This document shows positions 1 through 5,050 of a stretch of DNA of 5,226 nt, one piece after another (position 1 is the stretch's first letter; each line of letters starts with the position of its first letter). Source of the stretch: Chloroflexota bacterium (lineage in GTDB: Bacteria; Chloroflexota; UBA5177; JANWHV01); assembly GCA_025450375.1 (NCBI GenBank), contig JANWHO010000123.1, positions 1 to 5,226 on the forward strand, in the 5' to 3' direction. Position numbers and translations under genes: made by a program. The notes below the pieces were generated by a model. That model did not search any database. It saw nothing but the letters and a program-made list of their open reading frames with translations, and was not told where the DNA came from.

Positions 1-1035
1 CAGGCTGTTGTCGTGTCCGTAAATCGTATGGGCGATCGGGCCCTGCGCCTGCACCGCGAAGCCCTTGAGGAATTGTTTGTTCATGGCGTCGTAATCAAAG
101 GCATAGGCAAGCGCCTGGCGGGCCAGCGGGCTGGCAAACGGCCCGGACACCGTGGGAATCAGCAATTCTTGCAGGACGCCGGGCGACAGATCGACCTTGA
201 GTTGGGGATTCTTTTGCAGGGCGATCAGGTTCTGGGGCGAGAAGAAGAGGGTCAAATCAACGTCACCCTTCTCGATCAACTCGCGCCGGGTCTGCTCTTC
301 CGGCACATAGGTCATGACGATGCGGTCGAGGTGCTTGCCGCTCCATCCGCCCCAATACTGGTTGAACTTGACCAGGGTCACGCTGCTATTGGTGACCGCG
401 TTCTGGATCATGTAGGGGCCGCTGCCGGCATCGTGAGTGACGAGCCACCCCTGGCCCGAGTCGTTCTTGACTGTGTGCGCCTTGATCGCCGCTGGGCTCA
501 CGATCCAATTGGCCCACTGTGAACTCATGGCGGCCAGCAATCTGGGCGCCGCCTCGGTCAGATCAAACTCGATCTTGTACGGCCCAAGGATCTTGATGCT
601 CTTCTGGTTCATGAACTGGCCCAGAATAAACGCGGGCCCCTGGTTGAGGGTGAGTAAGCGGTCGATGCTGAACTGGACGGCGGCGGCGTTGACCGGTGTG
701 CCATCGTGAAAGTGCGCGCCCTGCCGTAAGTTGAAAGTCCAGACCGTTTTGGCCGGGTTGGCCGACCAACTGGTCGCCAGGTCGCCTTGGTACACGGAGG
801 TGCTGGACCCCTTCAGCCGCACCAGGGAGTCATAGCAGTTACGGAAGATAACCGGCCCAACCTGACCATACTGCGTGCCGGGATCATAGTTGGGATCCCA
901 TTCATAATTGGCTACGTAGAGCGTGTGCGAGTTGGTTGCCGCGTGGGTCGCCGCGTGCCGAGAACCAGGCGCGAATGAGGCAAGAAGCACGGCGGCGAGC
1001 GCCAGTGAGGTGGGGAAGCGTCTTCCTAGTGTCAT
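1..1035 (-). CDS. ABC transporter family 5 solute-binding protein (peptide/oligopeptide type), 3' end beyond window
   Basis: Secreted or surface-anchored binding protein that would deliver its ligand to the DppB/DppC-like permeases encoded just upstream. The 345 visible residues start at an ATG (1033-1035) preceded by a GGAAGGA ribosome site with about 9 nt spacing; the gene leaves the left edge in frame. Residues 1-32 look like a Sec signal peptide: a basic start (MTLGRR), then a hydrophobic SLALAAVLLASFA core. There is no lipobox cysteine. Family 5 hallmarks follow: LATSWS (86-91), TFNLRQGAHFHDGTPVNAA (100-118) leading into FSIDRLL, GSGPYMI (204-210), FNQYWGG (224-230), GDVDL (257-261) and ARQALAYAFDYDAM (305-318). 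Members are usually about 500-600 residues, so roughly 60 percent is visible. The ligand cannot be read from sequence: di- or oligopeptides are usual, but nickel, glutathione and sugar oligomers also occur in this family. The 200-nt gap before it is longer than the gap between the permeases. Confidence 0.93.
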   Translation of the reverse strand, partial: MTLGRRFPTSLALAAVLLASFAPGSRHAATHAATNSHTLYVANYEWDPNYDPGTQYGQVGPVIFRNCYDSLVRLKGSSTSVYQGDLATSWSANPAKTVWTFNLRQGAHFHDGTPVNAAAVQFSIDRLLTLNQGPAFILGQFMNQKSIKILGPYKIEFDLTEAAPRLLAAMSSQWANWIVSPAAIKAHTVKNDSGQGWLVTHDAGSGPYMIQNAVTNSSVTLVKFNQYWGGWSGKHLDRIVMTYVPEEQTRRELIEKGDVDLTLFFSPQNLIALQKNPQLKVDLSPGVLQELLIPTVSGPFASPLARQALAYAFDYDAMNKQFLKGFAVQAQGPIAHTIYGHDNSL

Positions 1036-1082
1036 CTGTCACGTTCCTTCCCGTGGATGAATAATCACTATTACTTTGATTC

Positions 1083-1094
1083 CCCCGGCCGGGG
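1083..1094. repeat. Perfect 12-bp GC palindrome in the dppC/solute-binding-protein gap
   Basis: CCCCGGCCGGGG is its own reverse complement. It lies 48 bp upstream of the solute-binding protein start and 24 bp from a second, longer palindrome. The flank GATTCCCC (1078-1085) is also the reverse complement of GGGGAATC (1137-1144) at the far side of the second palindrome, so the whole stretch could fold as one branched structure. No T-run follows on either strand, so it is not a classical intrinsic terminator. Role unknown. Confidence 0.6.
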
Positions 1095-1117
1095 CGATCC
1101 CCTGATTGCGATCCCAA

Positions 1118-1145
1118 CGATCCCCCGACCGCGGTCGGGGAATCG
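1118..1145. repeat. 28-bp near-perfect palindrome (possible intercistronic RNA hairpin)
   Basis: Two 14-bp arms meet directly at the centre (CCG|CGG), with a single C-A mismatch at the tenth position from the centre; the innermost 18 bp, CCCCGACCGCGGTCGGGG, are perfect. It lies between the dppC-like stop (1236) and the solute-binding protein start (1035). The sequence CGATCCC occurs three times around it (1095-1101, 1109-1115, 1118-1124). Such intercistronic stem-loops in other transporter operons can stabilise an upstream transcript or cause partial termination, but no U-tract follows on the minus strand. It could also be a copy of a dispersed REP-like palindrome. Which of these applies cannot be decided from this window. 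Confidence 0.6.
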
Positions 1146-1235
1146 GGTAGATGCGGCAGGCCCGCGAGTCAGGGCATCGAGTGGCGCTTGACGACCCACT
1201 AGGGAGGGGCTGGACCGGGCGCGGACACTGGATGG

Positions 1236-2138
1236 CTAGCGTGCATGGCGGGCTCCTTGCGCTTCGCCCAGCGCGTCACCCAGCAGATTGAAACCCAGGA
1301 CCGCCAGCACGATGGCGAGCCCTGGGAACGCGCCGACCCACCAATCACTGCGGAGGTATGGTTGGGCATCGCTAATCATCAGCCCCCAATCTGGTTCAGG
1401 CTGCTGCACCCCAAGACCAATAAAGCTCAAGCTTGACGCGGCAAGCAGGGCGTAGCCCAGATCCAGGCTGATCTGTACGAGCAGCGGACCGGCGGTATTG
1501 GGCAAGAGGTGTCGCCAGAGGATGCGGAAGGGCGGCACTCCCGAGGCTTTTGCCGCTTCGATGTACTCTCGCTCGCGCAGCGCCAGGACCTGGCCGCGGA
1601 TCAGCCTGGAATACCAGGGCCACCACAGCACGGTGAGAGCCAGCATGGTGTGCGACAAGCTCGGCCCGAGAATCGCCGCGATGGCGATCGCCAGGACGAG
1701 CACCGGAAAGGCCAGGAAGATATCGGTGATCCGCATCAAGAGCTCATCGATCCAGCCGCCCGCATAGCCCGCGATCAAGCCGATCAGGGTGCCGACCGTG
1801 GCGCCGATCCCCACCACCACCAGGATGACCTCCACCGCCGTACTGGACCCGGCAAGCACCCGGCTGAAGACATCGCGTCCGACCTCGTCGGTGCCGAAGA
1901 GGTGCTGGAGCGACGGCGCGCTAAAGGAGGCTCCGTAATTCGGCAAGGTCGGTGAGTACGGCGCGACCGCGTGCCCGATCAGCGCCTCGACCAGCACGCT
2001 GAACACCAAGAGCGTGCCTAGGATATTGATCGGATTGGCCCACAAGGGCGCAAACAGCCGGAAGCGGCGCGAGCGCGCGGGGATGATCGCCTCACCATCA
2101 AAAGCATCCACGCTCCTATCCCCGTGCTGAGCGATCAT
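1236..2138 (-). CDS. dppC: ABC transporter permease, DppC/OppC type
   Basis: One of two inner-membrane channel subunits of a family 5-type (dipeptide/oligopeptide) importer. The protein is 300 residues, normal for DppC. The N-terminal 30 residues are cytoplasmic, then a first membrane segment at about 37-57. The family signature HLFGTDEVGRDVFSR spans 79-93. Further membrane segments lie at about 102-125, 137-158, 163-178, 217-243 and 267-290. The cytoplasmic EAA loop, which docks on the ATPase, begins at EYIEAAKASG (191-200) and ends at HLLPN (210-214). The start is ATG at 2136-2138 with GAAGAGG a few bases upstream. It follows the dppB-like gene by 36 nt in the same direction. Oddity: after FNLLGD (283-288) the usual DALDPR-type tail is replaced by ALGEAQGARHAR. 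The substrate is unknown, so the symbol denotes the family, not proven dipeptide transport. Confidence 0.93.
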   Translation of the reverse strand: MIAQHGDRSVDAFDGEAIIPARSRRFRLFAPLWANPINILGTLLVFSVLVEALIGHAVAPYSPTLPNYGASFSAPSLQHLFGTDEVGRDVFSRVLAGSSTAVEVILVVVGIGATVGTLIGLIAGYAGGWIDELLMRITDIFLAFPVLVLAIAIAAILGPSLSHTMLALTVLWWPWYSRLIRGQVLALREREYIEAAKASGVPPFRILWRHLLPNTAGPLLVQISLDLGYALLAASSLSFIGLGVQQPEPDWGLMISDAQPYLRSDWWVGAFPGLAIVLAVLGFNLLGDALGEAQGARHAR

Positions 2139-2174
2139 CCAGCCTCTTCCTCTCTATTCATGGCTCGCGCGGGT

Positions 2175-3182
2175 TTAGCGATAGCGAATGCGTGGATCGG
2201 CGACGAGGTAGCTCACATCCACTACCAGATTGATCAACACGTATAAGGCGGCGATCACGGTGGTGACGCCGAGTACGGGCGCGTAGTCGGCGGCGACCAC
2301 CGACTGGACCAGGTAAAGACCAATACCGGGCCAGGCAAAGACAGTCTCGACCAGGATGGTGCTGCCGAGGAGGGCGCCGAATTGGAGGCCAATGGTGGTG
2401 AGGGTCGAGAGAACCGCGTTACGTAGCGCGTGACGCCAGATGACCGCGCGTTGGCGCACGCCTTTGGCGCGGGCGGTACGAATGTAGTCCTGGGACAGGA
2501 CGTCGCCCAGACTATTCCGCATCATGCGCGTGATCGAGGCAAGTACGCTAAAGCCGAGGACCACGGCGGGCAGCAGCAGATGCCAGGCGGCGTTGACGAA
2601 GAGGTCCACTTTACCGGCCAGGAGGCTATCCACCAGATCGAAGCCGGTGACGGTTGGTGGCGGGTTGATCCCCATGTCGAGCCGTCCGGTCGAGGGCAGC
2701 CAGCCCAGGCGGTCGTAGAAGACGTATTGGGCGATCAGCCCCAGCAGGAAGACGGGCACCGCGAGGCCGGATACCGCGATCAAGCGCGCGGCGGCGTCTA
2801 TCGGGCCATTTCGGTAGACCGCCGCGAGCACTCCCAGTCCGATGCCGCCTACGATGGCAAAGAGCATGGCGGCGATCACCAACTCGAGTGTCGCGGGAAG
2901 GTATAGACTCAGATCAGCGCTTACCGCGTGCTGCGAATGGATCGATATGCCAAAATCGCCGTGAAGCGCTTCCTTCAGATAGTAGAAATACTGCACCGGC
3001 AACGGCTGATCAAGGCCAAATTGATGTCTAAACACCAGGATTTGCGCGGGGGTCGCGTGCGGGCCCGCCAACAGTTGGGCCGGGTCGGTGCCTGTACCGT
3101 GGAGCAGCACGAAGGTAAGAGCTGTCACCGCGATGATCACCGCCAACAAGAAAGCGATGCGACGCAGAATCAGCGGCAGCAT
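2175..3182 (-). CDS. dppB: ABC transporter permease, DppB/OppB type
   Basis: Partner of the DppC-like subunit in the membrane channel of a peptide-type importer. At 335 residues it has the usual DppB length. It starts MLPLILRRIAFLLAVIIA, with the first membrane segment at about 8-28 immediately at the N-terminus. Then come the periplasm-facing HQFGLDQPLPVQY (53-65) and GDFGIS (75-80) motifs typical of DppB/OppB. Later membrane segments lie at about 98-121, 133-155, 198-218, 261-283 and 305-327. The EAA loop runs from DYIRTARAKGV (232-242) to WRHALRNA (249-256). It is followed by ETVFAWPGIG (279-288) and a DPRIRYR C-terminus, both strong family marks. The ATG (3180-3182) has a clear GGAAAGGA site (3191-3198) 8 nt upstream. 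It lies 128 nt after the gntR stop; I saw no convincing promoter in that gap, so read-through from the gntR promoter is likely. Confidence 0.94.
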   Translation of the reverse strand: MLPLILRRIAFLLAVIIAVTALTFVLLHGTGTDPAQLLAGPHATPAQILVFRHQFGLDQPLPVQYFYYLKEALHGDFGISIHSQHAVSADLSLYLPATLELVIAAMLFAIVGGIGLGVLAAVYRNGPIDAAARLIAVSGLAVPVFLLGLIAQYVFYDRLGWLPSTGRLDMGINPPPTVTGFDLVDSLLAGKVDLFVNAAWHLLLPAVVLGFSVLASITRMMRNSLGDVLSQDYIRTARAKGVRQRAVIWRHALRNAVLSTLTTIGLQFGALLGSTILVETVFAWPGIGLYLVQSVVAADYAPVLGVTTVIAALYVLINLVVDVSYLVADPRIRYR

Positions 3183-3291
3183 AGGTCACATCCTTTCCGA
3201 GCGATGAGCCGGACCCTACGCTACCTCTATCTCCGGAGTAGCATTGGGCTGATCGAGTGCGCCGCGGGCACGAGTGTGGTGAGTCTCCCGG

Positions 3292-3325
3292 AGGAGTGGC
3301 CGCCGCCTGGTTAGCTCCCACTCCT
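3292..3325. repeat. Inverted repeat across the gntR stop codon
   Basis: AGGAGTGG (3292-3299) and CCACTCCT (3318-3325) are perfect reverse complements separated by 18 nt. The loop contains the gntR stop codon (3311-3313). CCC (3287-3289) and GGG (3328-3330) could extend the stem past a GG/GG internal loop. No T-run follows in the gntR direction, so a full intrinsic terminator is unlikely. It could slow ribosomes or RNA polymerase, or partly separate regulator from transporter expression. Confidence 0.4.
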
Positions 3326-4099
3326 GGGGGAAGGGTGTCCGAAGTAGCTGTTTCGCGCGATCTTGCCATCCTCCTCTCTGTGGCTCTCAATAAAGAAGCG
3401 AAAGCGGTCGGCCCGGTGAAAGATCTCGACATACTCGACCGGGCGATCGTGCTGGTCATAGGTCACGCTCTCGACCCGAATCAAGGATATGCCAAGGCCC
3501 AGGGCCAGGAGAGCGCTTGTCTCGTGGGTAGCAGGGCAGACTTCAAAGTAGCTCTCCGCGCGCCGCATGACGCAGCCATACTCTGCTTCGAGCAGATGGT
3601 AGAGGGAGCGATCTTCAAGGCTCCGCGATTCCAGGTTCGGGAACAGCGCGGCAGGCAACCAGGAGCGCAATAGCGCCGCGGGCTCTCGATCGAGGGAGCA
3701 GCGACGCTGGAGAAAGACCACCGGATCACTTTCGGAGATGCCGAGCCGAGCGGCGGCTTCCTTGGGCGGGCAGAGCAACTCTAATCGGAGCACTTCCACG
3801 GCGACCGCGAGGTTTGTCTCGTGCATGGCGTCAGTGAAGCTGGAAAGCGAAGAGATCTTCTGGGCGATCTTCCGCTGTCGCACGAAGGTGCCGCGCCTCG
3901 TCCTCCGCTCAATGTATCCCTGCTGGGCCAGCTCACCCAGCGCCTGGCGGATCGGCGCCAGACTCACCCCAAACTGCCGGACATACTCGCCTTCGGTCGG
4001 CAGTTGAGCCCCGGGCGGCAGTTGGCCGGACAGGATTTGGTCCAGCAACATCTTCTTGAACTGGTAATGGATGGGAACCAGGCTCTGGCGGTCCAGCAT
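3311..4099 (-). CDS. GntR-family transcriptional regulator, HutC subfamily (UTRA domain)
   Basis: DNA-binding regulator, probably a ligand-responsive repressor of itself and the downstream transporter. From the ATG at 4097-4099 it has 262 residues, a typical HutC size. The N-terminal winged helix-turn-helix covers about 11-74: PIHYQF, then ILSGQLPPGAQLPTEGEY, the recognition helix region FGVSLAPIRQALGELAQQGY and the wing RRTRRGTFV. The UTRA ligand-binding domain covers about 97-239 and ends with the family motif DRPVEYVEIFHRADRFRF. An in-frame GTG at 4117 would add six residues (MSGLFI). I prefer the ATG because these regulators usually begin a few residues before the PIxYQ motif. Neither start has a good Shine-Dalgarno sequence. 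It leads a same-strand cluster of two permeases and a solute-binding protein. Its own promoter carries a palindrome over the -10 box, which suggests autoregulation. The effector is not deducible; in this family effectors are often the transported solute or a derivative. Confidence 0.92.
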   Translation of the reverse strand: MLDRQSLVPIHYQFKKMLLDQILSGQLPPGAQLPTEGEYVRQFGVSLAPIRQALGELAQQGYIERRTRRGTFVRQRKIAQKISSLSSFTDAMHETNLAVAVEVLRLELLCPPKEAAARLGISESDPVVFLQRRCSLDREPAALLRSWLPAALFPNLESRSLEDRSLYHLLEAEYGCVMRRAESYFEVCPATHETSALLALGLGISLIRVESVTYDQHDRPVEYVEIFHRADRFRFFIESHREEDGKIARNSYFGHPSPRSGS

Positions 4100-4136
4100 G
4101 ATGAACAGTCCGCTCACTAGAGGCCCGAGGGCTGAT

Positions 4137-4151
4137 TGTTTATAATAAACA
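4137..4151. promoter_or_regulatory. Candidate GntR operator (15-bp palindrome)
   Basis: TGTTTAT-A-ATAAACA has two perfect 7-bp arms around one central base and lies in otherwise GC-rich DNA. It covers the whole -10 box (4142-4147) of the gntR promoter and lies 37 nt upstream of the ATG. Size and symmetry suit a GntR-family dimer, although the sequence does not match the common GT-TA-AC type core. Assignment to this regulator is inferred from position. I found no second copy before the permease or solute-binding protein genes. Confidence 0.6.
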
Positions 4152-4170
4152 CGGGTAATTGCCCTGTCAA
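4142..4170 (-). promoter_or_regulatory. Sigma-70-type promoter of the gntR-transporter operon
   Basis: Read on the minus strand, a perfect TTGACA -35 box (4165-4170) is followed after exactly 17 nt by TATTAT (4142-4147), one base off the TATAAT consensus. Transcription would begin near 4135, giving a leader of about 36 nt to the ATG of the regulator. The palindromic operator candidate overlaps the -10 box. A strong promoter blocked by its own product is the simple reading. No comparable promoter was seen before dppB, dppC or the solute-binding protein. Confidence 0.75.
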
Positions 4171-4304
4171 GCCGCCCATCCCTGCCAGGCCCTCGCTCTC
4201 CTCGGCCTCTCCGTGCCCGACAATTAAATAGCCCGGTACTCGTGCATTGGCCCCTTCCGAGAACGACGCCGATATGCTACGGTAAAACGTGAGAAAACTG
4301 AGCA

Positions 4305-4374
4305 TCATGGGGATAGTCCCATGGCACGGCAGGGCGATTCGTTGTGAGGAGGCGCACATGTTTGGCGCCTCCTC
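4305..4374 (+). promoter_or_regulatory. Structured leader before the hydrolase-pyrG operon: three adjacent stem-loops
   Basis: Three stems follow one another with almost no spacer. Stem 1: CATGGG (4306-4311) with CCCATG (4318-4323), extendable by G-T pairs on both ends. Stem 2: CACGGC (4325-4330) with GTTGTG (4341-4346), including two G-U pairs. Stem 3: GAGGAGGCGC (4346-4355) with GCGCCTCCTC (4365-4374), a perfect 10-bp stem with a 9-nt loop. Stem 3 ends 33 nt before the hydrolase GTG. Only a weak pyrimidine stretch (CTTCGT) follows, so termination would be inefficient at best. A weak -10-like TATGCT (4273-4278) lies just upstream, with TTGGCC (4247-4252) at a long 20-nt spacing, so the promoter is uncertain. 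I do not recognise a known riboswitch class here. The rest of the intergenic region, 4171-4270, shows nothing else I can support. Confidence 0.45.
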
Positions 4375-4384
4375 CTTCGTGTAG
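4358..4384 (+). CDS. Possible 8-codon leader peptide (MFGASSFV)
   Basis: ATG at 4358 is preceded by GAGGAGG (4346-4352), 5 nt away, the best-looking ribosome site in the intergenic region apart from that of pyrG. The frame reads MFGASSFV and stops at TAG (4382-4384), 23 nt before the hydrolase start. The site and the codons up to the second TCC all lie inside the 10-bp stem-loop at 4346-4374: the ribosome site forms the left arm, the ATG is in the loop and the GCC-TCC-TCC codons form the right arm. Translation would therefore have to open the hairpin. No run of a regulatory amino acid codon is present. It may be a coincidence of a purine-rich stem. Not a recognised leader peptide family. Confidence 0.3.
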   Translation: MFGASSFV

Positions 4385-4394
4385 GTCGGCCAGA

Positions 4395-4401
4395 ACGAGG
4401 G
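4395..4401 (+). promoter_or_regulatory. Ribosome binding site that favours the GTG start of the hydrolase
   Basis: AACGAGGG ends 6 nt before GTG at 4408, the usual spacing. The in-frame TTG at 4402 directly abuts this site, which leaves no room for initiation there. This supports GTG 4408 as the start. Confidence 0.6.
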
Positions 4402-4407
4402 TTGTGG

Positions 4408-5040
4408 GTGGATATTACCTTTCTTGGCCATAGTTGCTTTCGCCTGCGAGGCAAGGATGTCTCGCTGATTACCGATCCCTATCAATTTGCCCTTGGCCGG
4501 GCGCCGTTGCGCCTCCAGGCCGAGATTGTCACCGTTAGCCACGACCACCCCGGCCACAACAATATCGCCGCGGTGACCAACCAGCCCCGAGTGATCCAGG
4601 GTCCCGGCGAATATGAGATTCGCGGTATTTTCGTTACCGGGGTAGCCACGTTCCATGATGGATCGTCCGGGCGCGAGCGCGGACGTAACACGATCTACGT
4701 GATCCAAATGGATGATGTGCGGCTGTGTCACCTGGGCGACCTTGGCCATGTGCTGAACGCGGAGCAAATTGACGAACTCGGCACCATTGATGTGCTTTTC
4801 GTGCCGGCCCGCGGCGCCGTGCTCGATATGTCACGGGCCTCCGAGGTGATCAGCCAGATAGAGCCCAGCATCATCGTGCCCATGCACTTTCCCGCAGCGG
4901 ACGAGGAGGGGTTGGCATCGATCGAGAAGTTCTGTCACGAGATGGGGCTGCGGCAGATCGTTCCCCTGCCGAAGCTCGCGGTCAGCAAGGCATCGATTCC
5001 CCAGGAAACGCAGGTCATTGTGCTGGATGCTCGACCATAA
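4408..5040 (+). CDS. Metallo-beta-lactamase-fold metal-dependent hydrolase (UlaG-like), upstream of pyrG
   Basis: Predicted cytoplasmic metal-dependent hydrolase of the Zn-dependent beta-lactamase-fold superfamily; 210 residues from the GTG, normal for this short subgroup. No signal peptide or membrane segment. Landmarks: N-terminal [10 protein letters not shown] (6-15), ITDPY (21-25), metal motif VSHDHPGH (43-50), GPGEYE (65-70), [15 protein letters not shown] (83-97), LCHLGDLGH (106-114) with the probable metal-bridging Asp at 111, and VPMHF (157-161) with the last His ligand. The usual HxHxDH motif reads HDHPGH here, so the Asp that normally helps bind the second metal is Gly. The substrate is unknown; relatives include UlaG-type lactonases and many uncharacterised proteins. 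The stop codon overlaps the pyrG ribosome site, so the two genes should be co-expressed. A functional link to nucleotide metabolism is only an inference from that position. An in-frame TTG at 4402 is the alternative start. Confidence 0.88.
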   Translation: MDITFLGHSCFRLRGKDVSLITDPYQFALGRAPLRLQAEIVTVSHDHPGHNNIAAVTNQPRVIQGPGEYEIRGIFVTGVATFHDGSSGRERGRNTIYVIQMDDVRLCHLGDLGHVLNAEQIDELGTIDVLFVPARGAVLDMSRASEVISQIEPSIIVPMHFPAADEEGLASIEKFCHEMGLRQIVPLPKLAVSKASIPQETQVIVLDARP

Positions 5041-5050
5041 GGAGGCAGGC

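Noticed and set aside
13..522. 169-codon plus-strand open frame
   Set aside because: It is antisense to the well-supported solute-binding protein frame, which carries continuous family motifs; long antisense frames are expected in GC-rich coding DNA.
1118..1145. The 28-bp palindrome as a CRISPR repeat or transposon end
   Set aside because: There is only one copy, no regular spacing, no transposase and no target duplication in view.
1509..1955. 148-codon plus-strand open frame
   Set aside because: Antisense shadow of the DppC-like gene; the charged, repetitive translation reflects reversed membrane-protein codons.
2430..2906. 158-codon plus-strand open frame
   Set aside because: Antisense shadow of the DppB-like gene, low-complexity His/Gln/Gly-rich translation with no domain.
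4141..4146. Perfect TATAAT on the plus strand pointing at the hydrolase
   Set aside because: It arises from the symmetry of the operator palindrome. The plus-strand position 17 nt upstream (TAGAGG, 4118-4123) is not a -35 box, and an extended -10 TGn is not correctly spaced.
4346..4378. The 10-bp hairpin as a classical rho-independent terminator
   Set aside because: The stem is strong, but it is followed by CTTCGTGT rather than a T-run, and no plus-strand gene ends upstream of it.
4280..4407. Known riboswitch, tRNA or signal recognition particle RNA in the leader
   Set aside because: I compared from memory the conserved cores of the SRP RNA and common riboswitches and saw no match; no cloverleaf or T-loop sequence is present.
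4117..4767. 216-codon minus-strand open frame opposite the hydrolase and across the divergent intergenic region
   Set aside because: The plus strand encodes clear metallo-hydrolase motifs over the same bases, and this frame would run through the gntR promoter and operator. The protein shows no recognisable domain.
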